NCBI RefSeq assembly: GCF_038957035.1
Contig: NZ_CP152412.1
Coordinates: 4,708,501-4,772,500 of the forward strand
DNA: 64,000 bases
Direction of reading: 5' to 3'
Origin: Bradyrhizobium sp. B097
GTDB lineage: Bacteria; Pseudomonadota; Alphaproteobacteria; Rhizobiales; Xanthobacteraceae
This document shows, piece by piece, positions 42,819 to 52,069 of the stretch. Below the pieces are notes generated by a model. That model ran no database searches. It saw only the letters and a program-made list of their open reading frames with translations, and was not told where the DNA came from. The stretch's first letter is position 1. The number at the start of each line of letters is the position of its first letter. A program made the position numbers and the translations under genes.

Positions 42819-42964
42819 TGAGGCGCGAGCGGAGCGAGCCTCGAAGGATGCATCGGCCCCAGTCGGGCCGTCGCCCTTCGAGGGCCGCTGAAGAGGCGGC
42901 CACCTCCGCGACAAAGGCGAAGCCTTTGCGCGGGGGTGGCGGTGATAAAGTTGAGTTCGCGGAG

Positions 42965-44041
42965 TCAGTCGCGCGCGCGAAACAGCAAGCACGCATCGCC
43001 GTAAGAATAGAACCGGTAGCCGTTCGTGATCGCATGCGCGTAAGCGGCCTGCATCGTCTCGAGGCCGGAAAAGGCCGAGACCAGCATGAACAGCGTCGAA
43101 CGCGGCAGATGGAAGTTCGTCAGCAGGATATCGACCGCGCGGAAGCGATAGCCCGGCGTGATGAAGATCGAGGTTTCCGCCGCGAACGGCTGAATGGTGC
43201 CGTCGGCATCGGCGGCACTCTCCAGCAGCCGCAGCGACGTGGTGCCGATCGCGACGATCCGGCCGCCCTTTGCGCGCGCGGCATTCAAGGCGGCAGCGGT
43301 CTCGGCGGTGATGCAGCCCCATTCGGCATGCATCTTGTGTTCGGAGGTCTCATCGACCTTCACCGGCAGGAACGTCCCTGCCCCGACATGCAACGTCAGC
43401 CGATGCAGCGCGACGCCGCGGCTCTTCAGCGTGGCCTCGAGCGCCGGCGTGAAATGCAATCCCGCCGTCGGCGCGGCGACCGCGCCTTCGTTGGCAGCGA
43501 ACATGGTCTGGTAGTCGCTGACGTCCTGGTCGTCGGGCGTTCGTTTGGAGGCGATGTAGGGCGGCAGCGGCGTGGCGCCGACATCGGCGATGGCCTGGTC
43601 AAGCACCGGACCATGGAACGAGAATGAGAGCGTCACCTCGCCCTCCTGCCCCTTGGCCTCGACCTCTGCATCGAGATTGCCGAGCAGGCAGACCTTGCCC
43701 TCATTGCCGAAGCGGATGGTGTCGCCGGGCGCAAGCTTCTTCGCCGGCTTCACCAGCGCCTGCCAGCGCGAGCCGTCGAGCCGCTTGATCAGGGTCGCCT
43801 CGATCTTCGGCTCGGTCTCGCGCCCGATCCGGCGGCCCTTGAGCTGGGCCGCGATCACCTTGGTGTCGTTGACCACAATCTGATCGCCCGCCTCCAGCCA
43901 ATGCGGCAGGTCCGCGATGGTGGCGTCGCGCAGCACACCGTCCGGATGCGCCACCAGCATCCGCGCGGAATCGCGCGGGCTCGCGGGGCGAAGCGCGATG
44001 CTCTCGGGCGGCAGTTCGAAATCGAAGAGATCGGTGCGCAT
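42965..44041 (-). CDS. queA: S-adenosylmethionine:tRNA ribosyltransferase-isomerase
   Basis: QueA transfers and isomerises the ribosyl part of S-adenosylmethionine onto preQ1-tRNA, giving epoxyqueuosine. The 358-residue length is normal. Signatures: [17 protein letters not shown] at the start, [64 protein letters not shown] and [15 protein letters not shown] ([16 protein letters not shown]) near the end. I chose ATG 44041; the upstream in-frame extension runs into a palindromic repeat. It acts after Tgt (36297-37430); in many rhizobia the two are adjacent, but here asd, an IS and four other genes separate them. Confidence 0.95.
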   Translation of the reverse strand: MRTDLFDFELPPESIALRPASPRDSARMLVAHPDGVLRDATIADLPHWLEAGDQIVVNDTKVIAAQLKGRRIGRETEPKIEATLIKRLDGSRWQALVKPAKKLAPGDTIRFGNEGKVCLLGNLDAEVEAKGQEGEVTLSFSFHGPVLDQAIADVGATPLPPYIASKRTPDDQDVSDYQTMFAANEGAVAAPTAGLHFTPALEATLKSRGVALHRLTLHVGAGTFLPVKVDETSEHKMHAEWGCITAETAAALNAARAKGGRIVAIGTTSLRLLESAADADGTIQPFAAETSIFITPGYRFRAVDILLTNFHLPRSTLFMLVSAFSGLETMQAAYAHAITNGYRFYSYGDACLLFRARD

Positions 44042-44064
44042 GGTGGCGATTATTACTTCAGCGC

Positions 44065-44165
44065 CGTCATTCCGGGGCACGCGAAGCGTGAACCTCAGGT
44101 GCGCAATTGCGCACCGGGGAATCTCGAGATTCCGGGTTCGATGCTGCGCATCGCCCCGGAATGAC
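44065..44165. repeat. Palindromic intergenic repeat, family B, copy 2
   Basis: The ends CGTCATTCCGGGGC and GCCCCGGAATGAC are inverted, and the interior repeats the CCTCAGGTGCGCAATTGCGC core also found at 5170-5297. It lies between queA and ppiB on the minus strand, 10 bp past the ppi stop codon, where it could affect transcript ends. Confidence 0.85.
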
Positions 44166-44175
44166 AGCGCTTAGC

Positions 44176-44640
44176 TCAAGCCGCGTCGGCGGCCATCCGC
44201 GCCTTGACGATCTTGTCCGGATCCTTCACCGGCTCGCCGCGCTTGATCTTGTCGACGTTCTCCATGCCCTCGGTGACCTTACCCCAGACCGTATACTGGC
44301 CGTTGAGGAAGGAGGCGTCGTCGAAGCAGATGAAGAACTGGCTGTCGCCGGAATCCGGGTTGGCGGCGCGGGCCATCGAGGCTGTACCGCGAACATGCGG
44401 CTCCTTGTTGAACTCGGCCTTCAGCTTCTTGCCGGAACCGCCCATGCCGGTGCCCTGCGGGCAGCCGGTCTGCGCCATGAAGCCGTCGATCACGCGGTGG
44501 AACACGATACCGTCGTAGAAGCCTTCGCGCACCAGCTCCTTGATCCGCGCGACGTGACCGGGCGCGATATCCGGGCGCATTTCGATCGTGACCGGGCCCT
44601 GGGTGGTTTCGAGGATCAGAGTATTTTCGGTAGCAGCCAT
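44176..44640 (-). CDS. ppiB: Cytoplasmic cyclophilin-type peptidyl-prolyl cis-trans isomerase
   Basis: A 154-residue cyclophilin without signal peptide. It has GPVTIEMRPDIAPGHVARI, FYDGIVFHRVIDGFMAQTGC (with active-site Arg and Phe), ANPDSGDSQFFICFDDASF and VWGKVTEGMENVDKI. Catalyses proline isomerisation in folding proteins. It overlaps the upstream gene 44616-45056 by 25 bp and follows the secreted cyclophilin of 45063-45626, so the minus-strand genes from coaD to queA probably form one operon. Confidence 0.93.
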   Translation of the reverse strand: MAATENTLILETTQGPVTIEMRPDIAPGHVARIKELVREGFYDGIVFHRVIDGFMAQTGCPQGTGMGGSGKKLKAEFNKEPHVRGTASMARAANPDSGDSQFFICFDDASFLNGQYTVWGKVTEGMENVDKIKRGEPVKDPDKIVKARMAADAA

Positions 44641-45056
44641 GCTCGCTTCTCCTGGCTTCGGGGTGGATATTTCTTATTCCTGAACGGGATCGCGAACGGG
44701 CGGCCAGCAACCGCGCCGCCCAGGCTCTCGGTAAATGGCATCGGCGTGCAGCGTTGCAACGCCTCCATCACGGCGACCCGGTACGCAATCCGGTCGTTGT
44801 CGGTCGCCTCCTGCGATTCATAGCTGATCCTGGGATGCCCGAGGATCGCGCCCTCACGGTTGAAGCTGACAATGACGGTAATGTCGATCGGGCCAGCCTT
44901 GTCCGCCGGCGGCGGCCGCCAGCAGCGATGGATGGCAAGAACAACGTCCTTGATCGTATTGAGTTGCTCCGGCTCGGCCGCCACCGATCCGGTCAGCGCG
45001 AGCCACAGCACCAGCGGCGCGGCGAACCAGGCAAGTGGTTTGCTGCGCGCCGCCAT
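44616..45056 (-). CDS. Hypothetical periplasmic protein, TonB-C-like
   Basis: A 146-residue protein with signal peptide (WFAAPLVLWLALTGSVAAE). The middle part CWRPPPADKAGPIDITVIVS and FNREGAILGHPRISYESQEA, then ALQRCTPMPFTESLGGAVAG and RPFAIPFRNKK, matches the pattern of TonB C-terminal or TolA-like domains found in alphaproteobacterial periplasmic proteins. Two cysteines probably form a disulfide. It lies between the two cyclophilin genes and overlaps ppiB by 25 bp. Function unknown. Confidence 0.75.
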   Translation of the reverse strand: MAARSKPLAWFAAPLVLWLALTGSVAAEPEQLNTIKDVVLAIHRCWRPPPADKAGPIDITVIVSFNREGAILGHPRISYESQEATDNDRIAYRVAVMEALQRCTPMPFTESLGGAVAGRPFAIPFRNKKYPPRSQEKRAWLLPKIL

Positions 45057-45062
45057 CGCCGA

Positions 45063-45626
45063 TCACTTGATGTCGGATGCGACCTGCACCTTCACCATCT
45101 TGTCGGGATCGGTGACGGCGCCGCCGGGAGAGCCCGCGGGAGCCTTCTTCAGCTTGTCGACCACGTCCATGCCCGACACCACCTCGCCGACCACGGTGTA
45201 CTGGCCATTGAGGCTCGATCCGTCGGCGAACATGATGAAGAACTGCGAGTTGGCGCTGTCGACAGAGTCGCCGCGCCGGGCCATGCCGACGATGCCGCGC
45301 TTGAACGGGACCTGCGAGAATTCCTGCTTCAGGTTCGGATATTTCGAGCCGCCGGTGCCGTTGAAGTTCTGGCCGTCGCCGGTCTGCGCCATGAAGCCAT
45401 CCATCACGCGATGGAACGGCACATTGTTGTAGAAGCCCTCGCGCGCCAGCTGCTTGATGCGCTCGGCGTGCTGGGGCGCGATGTCGGTGCGCAGCTTGAT
45501 GACGATGCGGCCCTTGGTGGTGTCGATCACGATCGCATTGGCCTTGTCGAGATTGGCAGGCAGCGGCTGCGCGACCGCGGGCACGACGCAGAGCAGCGCG
45601 GCAACGAATGCAAGAATGCGGATCAT
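45063..45626 (-). CDS. Periplasmic cyclophilin-type peptidyl-prolyl isomerase
   Basis: A 187-residue cyclophilin with a signal peptide (ILAFVAALLCVVPAVAQPLP). The domain has IVIKLRTDIAPQHAERIKQL, NNVPFHRVMDGFMAQTGDG, GMARRGDSVDSANSQFFIMF and GEVVSGMDVVDKLKKAP, with the catalytic Arg in PFHRV. It is the extracytoplasmic paralogue of the 44176-44640 protein, likely assisting folding in the periplasm. It lies in the coaD-queA minus-strand run, 6 bp from the next gene. Confidence 0.93.
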   Translation of the reverse strand: MIRILAFVAALLCVVPAVAQPLPANLDKANAIVIDTTKGRIVIKLRTDIAPQHAERIKQLAREGFYNNVPFHRVMDGFMAQTGDGQNFNGTGGSKYPNLKQEFSQVPFKRGIVGMARRGDSVDSANSQFFIMFADGSSLNGQYTVVGEVVSGMDVVDKLKKAPAGSPGGAVTDPDKMVKVQVASDIK

Positions 45627-45672
45627 GGAAACTCCGGACCTTTGATGTTCTGGGTGTGGCAGGCCGCCGGGA

Positions 45673-46170
45673 TCAGCCGGCGAACTTGGCCTTCAGGCTA
45701 GCGGCGACTGATGACGGCACGAATGCAGAGAAGTCGCCGCCCATCTGGGCGATTTGGCGCACCAGTGTGGCGGTGATCGGGCGGACCGCGACCGACGCCG
45801 GAACGAACACGGTATGCACCTCGGGCGCCATCGCCTCGTTCATGCCGGCGAGCTGCATCTCGTAGTCGAGATCGGTGCCGTCGCGCAGGCCGCGAATCAT
45901 CAGCGTGGCCTTGGCCGCGCGCGCGGCCGCGACCGTGAGGTTGTCATAGGTCGAGGCCTCGAAGGCGCAGCCCGCCTTTTGGGCAATCGGGTCGAACACC
46001 TCATGGACCATGGCCAGCCGTTCCTCGGTCGAGAACAGCGGCTTCTTGCCGGGATGGACGCCGATGGCGACGATCAGGCGGTCGCAGAGGAAGACGGCCT
46101 GTTTCACCACGTCCAGATGGCCGTTGGTGACGGGATCGAAGGAGCCGGGATAGAGCGCGATACGGGACAT
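45673..46170 (-). CDS. coaD: Phosphopantetheine adenylyltransferase
   Basis: CoaD transfers AMP to 4'-phosphopantetheine, the penultimate step of coenzyme A synthesis. The 165-residue length is normal. Motifs: [20 protein letters not shown] with the T/HxGH nucleotidyl-transfer signature, [20 protein letters not shown] and [19 protein letters not shown] chose ATG 46170; the upstream frame is not protein-like. It heads the minus-strand run coaD-ppi-hypothetical-ppiB-queA. Confidence 0.95.
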   Translation of the reverse strand: MSRIALYPGSFDPVTNGHLDVVKQAVFLCDRLIVAIGVHPGKKPLFSTEERLAMVHEVFDPIAQKAGCAFEASTYDNLTVAAARAAKATLMIRGLRDGTDLDYEMQLAGMNEAMAPEVHTVFVPASVAVRPITATLVRQIAQMGGDFSAFVPSSVAASLKAKFAG

Positions 46171-46438
46171 CGTCCCTCCTAACCCGCCCGGCTCTCCCCG
46201 GCAAGCCGCCCGGGTTCCGCCCGCCGCGCGAAATAAATCTCTCCTCGTCCGGTGAACGAGTCCTGGGATGCCAGCGTCTACGTGGGTGAATGTTTCGTCG
46301 GCCGTTGGCGGACGAAACAAAACCGGCCCGCGATGAAACCATTTTCCGCCCTGGCGAAGACACCAGGAAACTTGCGGCCGGTAGACGTTGGACAACGAAA
46401 CGACGGGCCCGGGCGGGCCCGATCATATGGGGACCGTC

Positions 46439-46696
46439 ATGATCAAGGCACTTTCCGCTGTCGCTGTTGCCGCGTTTATTGCCGCCGCGCTCACCGTGCT
46501 GCCGGGCTTTGCGCCCCAGGTCGCAGCCTCCACCCCGCAGCCGCTGGCCAAGGCCGACCGTCTCGACGTCCACCCGGTCGGCAAGGACTGCTCGCAACAG
46601 GCCTGGCCGAATTTCGAAGCCTCCTGCCTGCGCGGCGCCGGCAACAAGACGGTGGTTCGCGAAGCCCGCCTCGTCACCGCCGACCGCACCCCGTAG
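46439..46696 (+). CDS. Small secreted hypothetical protein
   Basis: An 85-residue protein with start taken at ATG 46439 (MIKALSAVAVAAFIAAALTV), behind GGGGACC at seven-base spacing; an in-frame ATG at 46427 is possible. The signal peptide ends near QVAAS. The mature part KADRLDVHPVGKDCSQQAWP and NFEASCLR has two cysteines and looks like a short conserved motif seen in several Bradyrhizobium secreted proteins. Function unknown. Confidence 0.7.
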   Translation: MIKALSAVAVAAFIAAALTVLPGFAPQVAASTPQPLAKADRLDVHPVGKDCSQQAWPNFEASCLRGAGNKTVVREARLVTADRTP

Positions 46697-46990
46697 GTGA
46701 TTTGAGGACACTTGGCACTGGTCCAGATGCAGACGACCAATCCCGACAAGTTGCATGGGCGTCGCCAAAATATCGAAAACAACCCCATGCAAAGTAGCTG
46801 CCCATCGCAGCAACCCGAAGCGATCGCCTTGCCGCTCCGGCGCGATCAGAGCGGAAACCGGCCCGTCAGTTCGGTGTAAGCTCAGTCCGTCACACAAAAC
46901 CCAATGGTAATTTGCGACGTCCCGTCGCAGACTATCGTCTAAAGCGCCCGCCCGGATGATCCGGAGGGCGCAAGCCATCAGGGGATTGCC

Positions 46991-48907
46991 GTGACCAGTA
47001 CGCCCGCCATCGTTTCTTCTGGCCATCCTCCCAGCAGTCCGCTCCCGGTCGCGGTCACACTCGGTGCCCTGGGTGTGGTCTATGGCGACATCGGCACCAG
47101 CCCCCTCTACGCCCTGAAGGAAGCCGCCAAGGCCGCCGCCCATGGTGGGCCGCTGACGCAAAGTGCCGTGCTCGGCGTGGTCTCGCTGATCCTGTGGGCG
47201 CTGATCCTGATCATCTCGGTCAAATACGCGATGCTGATCCTGCGCGCGGACAACCGCGGCGAAGGCGGTATCGTCGCGCTGCTGGCGCTGCTCTCGGCGC
47301 GCAATGCGGCGCCCGGCACCTGGCGCTCCCATCTGCTGGTGGTCGGCCTGATCGGCGCCGCCCTGCTCTACGGCGACGGCGCGATCACGCCGGCGATTTC
47401 AGTGCTGTCGGCGATCGAAGGCCTCAAGGTCGACGCGCCCTCGCTGACGCCGGCGGTGGTGCCGCTCACCGTCGTCATCCTGATCGGCCTGTTCTTCATG
47501 CAGAAGCAGGGTACGGGCTTCATCGGCAAGATCTTCGGCCCGGTGATGCTGTTCTGGTTCGCCGTGCTCGCAGCGCTCGGCATTCACGGCATCGTCAAGG
47601 CGCCCGGCGTGCTGGTCGCGCTGAGCCCGTTCTATGCATTCGATTTCCTGATCCATCAGGATTTCCACGTCAGCTTTGCCATCCTCGGCGCCGCATTCCT
47701 TGCCGTCACCGGCGGCGAGGCGATGTACGCCGACATGGGGCATTTCGGCCGCTTTCCGATCCGGCTCGCCTGGTTCGCCGTCTGCCTGCCCGCGCTGGTG
47801 CTGAACTATTTCGGCCAGGCCGGTGAACTGATCAACGACCCGAATTCGATCGACAACCCGTTCTTCCAGCTCGCCCCCGACTGGGCACATTACCCGCTCG
47901 TCCTGCTCGCGACCGTAGCGACCGTGATCGCCTCGCAGGCCATCATCTCCGGCGTGTTCTCGCTGACCCAGCAATCGATCCAACTCGGCTTCCTGCCGCG
48001 CATGCATATCCAACACACCACGAGCGACGCGATCGGGCAGATCTATGTGCCTCTGGTGAACTGGCTGCTCGCGGCCGGCACGCTCGGCGCGGTGCTGGCG
48101 TTCGGCACCTCCGACGCGCTCGCCGGCGCCTACGGCATCGCGGTGTCGCTGTTGATGGCGATCACCACACTGCTCGCCGCGCTGGTCGCGATCCAGTGGG
48201 GCTATTCGCCGATCATCGTGATCGCGGTGAACGGCTTCTTCTTCATCATCGATGCGATCTTCTTTGCGGCGAACACCGAGAAACTCTTTGAAGGCGGCTG
48301 GTTCCCGCTGCTGCTCGCGGCTGCCGTGGCGTTCCTGATGATGACCTGGCGCGGCGGCGTCAAGCTGGTCGAGAAGGCGCGCGGCAAGCTGCGCCAGCCC
48401 GAAGAGGATCTGATCGAGACCGCGGTCAACAAGTGCAGCGCCCGCCTGCCCGGCACCGCGGTGTTCCTGGCCTCGGCCCCCAACGGCGTGCCGCTCGCGC
48501 TGACCCAGTTCGTCAAGCACAATCACGTTCTGCATCAGCGCGTGCTATTGGTCACCGTGCAGATCGAGGAGCGGCCACGAATTCCCGACGAGGAACGCGC
48601 CGACGTGAACGAGATCAGCCCGGGTATCACCCGGATCATCCTGCACTACGGCTTCATGCAGTACCCGACGATCTACGAAGGGCTGCAGCTCGCCTGCCGG
48701 CAGGGCAAGCTGCCCGGCATCGATCTCTCGGACGTGACCTACTACATCGGCCGTGAAACCATCATCCCGCGCGAGGACGTTCCGGGCATGTGGGTATGGC
48801 GTGAATCGCTGTTCGCCTTCCTGCAGCGCAACGCCGAGCGGTCGGCGGCGTTCTTCGGCGTGCCGACCGGACAGGTCGTGGAGTTCGGCACCGAGATCGA
48901 GATTTGA
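46991..48907 (+). CDS. kup: Low-affinity potassium transport protein Kup
   Basis: Kup/Trk-D type proton-coupled potassium uptake protein of the KUP/HAK/KT family, 638 residues with about 12 membrane helices and a C-terminal cytoplasmic domain. Signatures: LGALGVVYGDIGTSPLYALK, RADNRGEGGIVALLALL, LLYGDGAITPAISVLSA and the late IDLSDVTYYIGRETIIP. It starts at GTG 46991 behind CAGGGG. A strong hairpin (arms GCGCCC and GGGCGC, with inner CCGGAT/ATCCGG) lies at 46944-46971, close to the ribosome-binding site. Bradyrhizobium genomes often carry several kup copies. Confidence 0.95.
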   Translation: MTSTPAIVSSGHPPSSPLPVAVTLGALGVVYGDIGTSPLYALKEAAKAAAHGGPLTQSAVLGVVSLILWALILIISVKYAMLILRADNRGEGGIVALLALLSARNAAPGTWRSHLLVVGLIGAALLYGDGAITPAISVLSAIEGLKVDAPSLTPAVVPLTVVILIGLFFMQKQGTGFIGKIFGPVMLFWFAVLAALGIHGIVKAPGVLVALSPFYAFDFLIHQDFHVSFAILGAAFLAVTGGEAMYADMGHFGRFPIRLAWFAVCLPALVLNYFGQAGELINDPNSIDNPFFQLAPDWAHYPLVLLATVATVIASQAIISGVFSLTQQSIQLGFLPRMHIQHTTSDAIGQIYVPLVNWLLAAGTLGAVLAFGTSDALAGAYGIAVSLLMAITTLLAALVAIQWGYSPIIVIAVNGFFFIIDAIFFAANTEKLFEGGWFPLLLAAAVAFLMMTWRGGVKLVEKARGKLRQPEEDLIETAVNKCSARLPGTAVFLASAPNGVPLALTQFVKHNHVLHQRVLLVTVQIEERPRIPDEERADVNEISPGITRIILHYGFMQYPTIYEGLQLACRQGKLPGIDLSDVTYYIGRETIIPREDVPGMWVWRESLFAFLQRNAERSAAFFGVPTGQVVEFGTEIEI

Positions 48908-48920
48908 TCGAGCGGCTCGC

Positions 48921-48949
48921 GTAGCCCGGATGTCTGCATTCCGGGCTAC
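48921..48949. repeat. Palindromic repeat (GTAGCCCGGA type) after kup
   Basis: GTAGCCCGGA and TCCGGGCTAC form a perfect ten-pair stem with a nine-base loop, 14 bp after the kup stop. A degraded relative (AGCCCGGATTTCATCTCGCT...AGGCTACGG) lies at about 52142-52175. It could act as a transcript-end hairpin, though no T run follows. Confidence 0.65.
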
Positions 48950-48997
48950 GGATGGCGAAACAAACCTAGTTTTATTTAGGCCGTCGCTGGCCAACGA

Positions 48998-51900
48998 TCA
49001 TGCAAGATGCGGCGGGGCCGCAAGCACCATCGCGGGGCTGACGGGCTGGTTCACCACAAGTGTACCTCCATGGCCGTCGCTGGAGGCAACGAAGGTTGAC
49101 GCCATGTAGTTGCCCAGCAGCGCGATGTTCGCGGCATGCGTGCCATCGGTCAAACTGAGCGTCCCGCCCGTGCTGTCGCCCGAATAGCCCGGGATGACCG
49201 CCTTCGAAAACGCGATGTCGGCGAAATCGATGGCGTCGCGCCCCGTCATTCCCGCAACCGTTCCGGTGAAGGTCTGGGAGTCATCCAGCTTCAGCGTGCC
49301 ACTATCTGACGCAAAGGAAAGATCGGCAGCGCTCGCCGAAGGCAGATCGAGCGCTTGTCCGGGCGCGATCGTCGAGGGGTCCTGAACCGTGAACGGGCTC
49401 GACCAGTTTCCCCAGACCGTGCCATCGAACGCGCGAATCCAGAGCGTGTCGCTGCTTGAACCGACCTTGTAGGTTAGCTGCGAGAGTAGAGACGCCGATA
49501 GATAGTTGTCCTGGTTCGGTGCCAGTGCCAGCCCATTGAGGTAGAACGCGCCGCCGCCGGCTCCGGTGTCCCATACGTCATACTGCGTTGCCGGGCTCCC
49601 GAACGGGTCGGAATAGGTAAAGAGCACGGAGCCGGGATAGATCTGGCCCTGGATGGATGTCACCGTCGGGTTGACCGGCGTGACGACCGGCCCGGTGTCG
49701 ATCGGCGCGTTGACCGTGAATGCACGGGACCATGCGCCCCAAACCGTCCCGTCATTGGCACGCACCCACAGCGTATCGGACCCCGATCCCGATTGGTAGG
49801 TCAGGTACGGAAGCTGTGCGGCGGTGAAGATGTTGTCGCCGTTGGGCTGGAGTGCCTGCCCGTTGAAGACGAAATGTCCGCCACCGCCGCCGGTGTCCCA
49901 CACGTCATACTGCGTGGCCGCGCTCCCGAACGGGTCGCTATAGCTGAACAGCGACGATGCGGCGTAGCTTTGCCCATGGGTCGCGTTCAGATTTTGCACG
50001 ATCTCGACGGGGCCGGGATCGATCGGAGCCGAGATGGTAAAGGCGTTCGACCAGGCTCCCCAGACGGTCCCGTCGTTTGCCCGTATCCAGAGCGTGTCGG
50101 TGCCCGATCCTGATTGATAGGAGAGCGATGAGAGTTGGGCGGCCGTGACGTAGTTGTCCCGGCCTGCCTGAAGCGCGAGGCCGTTGAGCGAAAAATGGCC
50201 ACCGGGGACGCCGCTGTCCCAGACATCGTATTGAACCGCGACGCTTCCGAACGGATCGCTGTAGGTGAACAGCGACGACACGGCATAGCTCTGGGCATGA
50301 ACGGCCACATGGTTGACGACGGTCTCGACCGGGCCGCTGTCGAGCGGGGCAGTCACCGTGAACGCTGCCGACCAATTCCCCCACACCGTCCCGTCATTGG
50401 CACGCACCCACAGTGTGTCCGCGCCGGAACCCGACTGGTAGACCAGCTGTGAGAGCTGCGCGGCCGTGATGATGTTGTCTGTGTTGGGGTTGAGCGTCAC
50501 CCCGTTCAGAACGAAATGCCCGCCGCCCGCACCACTGTTCCAGAAATCATACTGCGTGGCGCCGGCCCCGAACGGATCGCTGTAGATGAACAGCGTGCTG
50601 GCCGCATAGCTCTGGCCGTGTGCCGCCTGGATCGACGCGACTGCCTCCACCGGTCCGGTATCGATCGGACCGACCACCGTGAAGGCATTCGACCACGAGC
50701 TCCACACGTACCCGTCGAACGCACGGACCCACAGCGTGTCGGAGCCGGAGCCAGCCGTGTACGTCAGACTGGAGAGCTGACTGGCATTGATGATGATGTC
50801 CTGACCACCCGCGTAAGGCGCAAGCGCGCCCAGCTGGAAATAGCCGCCGCCGGATCCTGTGTTCCAGAAATCATATTTCGTGGCGGCACTGCCGAGCGAG
50901 TCGCTGTAGCTGAACAGCGACGCCGCGCTGAAGATTTGGTTGTGCGTGGCGGTCTTGGCGAAACCAACAACACTAGGCGTATCGACGGGGGCCGTAATCT
51001 GAATGGCCTGCCAGGAGCCCGTGACGCTTCCGTAGACGTACTGGACCCAGAACGTGTCGCTGCCGGATCCCGCAAAATAAGTGGCTTGCGCCAGTTGTGC
51101 AGCCGTCAGGCCGACCGTTACGCCGTTCGACTGCACTACCCCGTTGACGGTAACCGTCGCTCCGCCGCTACCGGTCTCCCAGATATTGTAGAGCGTGATC
51201 GTGCCGCTCCCGGATGCGGCTCCCTTGGACACCAGGTTCGCCAGCGGCATGCTGCCGGCGTGCGCGAAACCGAACGAGGAAACGTTCAGTGATCCGTAGG
51301 TGTCGGCGTCAAGGATGTTGTAGTACCCGTGTCCGCCTGTCGAAGGATCGCCCGACCAGCGGCTGACGGCAGTATAGCCGCTGACCGTGACGCCCCCGGA
51401 CGCTCCGTTCACCGCCCAGGTCGTGCTCGCACCGTTGATGGCGATCTGCACGATGCCAAAGTCGATCGCGCCCGCAGAAACCGGCTGGCCGTTCAGGAAA
51501 TAGACCGGCGTGTCCCACTCAGTGGCGATCTGCGACAACACCTGAACCTCGGAGCCAAGCGCCGAGAAACCTGCATTCGCCAACTCGGTGGCATCGTTGG
51601 CCAGTTGCGAGCCGATCGCGAGCGGCGACTGCCCGTTCGGTTGCAGCAGCGCATTGACCAACGGCTCGATCGCATCGAAGGTGTTCTGGACGCTGTAGCC
51701 GTTCGCGATGTAGGCGTTCAACGTCGATACGAATTGGACGTTCGCGGCGATCAAGTTGTTGTAATAGGCGAATGCGCCGACCTCGAGCGTGACCGTGATG
51801 GGGCTGCCCTGGATCGAGCCGAACGGCGTGTATTGGAGGAGCGTAAAGACCCCGTTGGCGCCGGTCTCATTGAGGTGGTCGACATATTCCGGGTCGGGGA

Positions 51901-52069
51901 TCAGAAGCACGCCGGCGATGGCGTTTGTCGAGACCGTGTAACTCTGCACCAGCGTGGGCGAGGCCGAGATCGTCGTCTGCCAGGCAGGGCCGCCATCGGC
52001 GGCGATCAGTGTCGGACTTCCCAGGATTGAATAAGTCTGTACCGCGTTAGATAATATTATGAGTGCCAT
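48998..52069 (-). CDS. Large repeat-containing secreted protein, putative adhesin
   Basis: A 1,023-residue protein from ATG 52069. The N-terminal ~300 residues (MALIILSNAVQTYSILG, VAFYYNN-like ANVQFVSTLNAYI) are of unknown fold. Residues ~300-890 hold six tandem units of about 100 residues, each ending with a form of SGSGSDTLWVRANDGTVWG; the inner units also share SSLFSYSDPFGSAATQYDVWD. The last ~100 residues (FTGTVAGMTGRDAIDFADIA, ALLGNYMASTFVASSDGHGG) are a module shared with type-I-secreted rhizobial proteins and, distantly, with the 22697-24934 metalloprotease. No Sec signal is seen, consistent with type I secretion. Adhesion or matrix role inferred. Confidence 0.75.
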   Translation of the reverse strand: MALIILSNAVQTYSILGSPTLIAADGGPAWQTTISASPTLVQSYTVSTNAIAGVLLIPDPEYVDHLNETGANGVFTLLQYTPFGSIQGSPITVTLEVGAFAYYNNLIAANVQFVSTLNAYIANGYSVQNTFDAIEPLVNALLQPNGQSPLAIGSQLANDATELANAGFSALGSEVQVLSQIATEWDTPVYFLNGQPVSAGAIDFGIVQIAINGASTTWAVNGASGGVTVSGYTAVSRWSGDPSTGGHGYYNILDADTYGSLNVSSFGFAHAGSMPLANLVSKGAASGSGTITLYNIWETGSGGATVTVNGVVQSNGVTVGLTAAQLAQATYFAGSGSDTFWVQYVYGSVTGSWQAIQITAPVDTPSVVGFAKTATHNQIFSAASLFSYSDSLGSAATKYDFWNTGSGGGYFQLGALAPYAGGQDIIINASQLSSLTYTAGSGSDTLWVRAFDGYVWSSWSNAFTVVGPIDTGPVEAVASIQAAHGQSYAASTLFIYSDPFGAGATQYDFWNSGAGGGHFVLNGVTLNPNTDNIITAAQLSQLVYQSGSGADTLWVRANDGTVWGNWSAAFTVTAPLDSGPVETVVNHVAVHAQSYAVSSLFTYSDPFGSVAVQYDVWDSGVPGGHFSLNGLALQAGRDNYVTAAQLSSLSYQSGSGTDTLWIRANDGTVWGAWSNAFTISAPIDPGPVEIVQNLNATHGQSYAASSLFSYSDPFGSAATQYDVWDTGGGGGHFVFNGQALQPNGDNIFTAAQLPYLTYQSGSGSDTLWVRANDGTVWGAWSRAFTVNAPIDTGPVVTPVNPTVTSIQGQIYPGSVLFTYSDPFGSPATQYDVWDTGAGGGAFYLNGLALAPNQDNYLSASLLSQLTYKVGSSSDTLWIRAFDGTVWGNWSSPFTVQDPSTIAPGQALDLPSASAADLSFASDSGTLKLDDSQTFTGTVAGMTGRDAIDFADIAFSKAVIPGYSGDSTGGTLSLTDGTHAANIALLGNYMASTFVASSDGHGGTLVVNQPVSPAMVLAAPPHLA

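Larger units (their letters stand above)
41875..42850. repeat. Palindromic repeat, family D, interrupted by an insertion sequence
   Basis: The left fragment CGTCATCCTGA (41875-41885) and right fragment GGCGCGAGCGGAGCGAGCC plus TCGAAGGATG (42822-42850) join into a palindrome with arms CATCCTGAGGC and GCCTCGAAGGATG, once the IS and one TGA duplication are removed. I know this string as a common Bradyrhizobium intergenic repeat. Confidence 0.7.

Noticed and set aside
46697..46990. Possible protein on the minus strand (ending ILATPMQLVG and similar)
   Set aside because: The frame overlaps the upstream region of kup and has no start or ribosome-binding site; it looks like a dispersed non-coding sequence rather than a gene.
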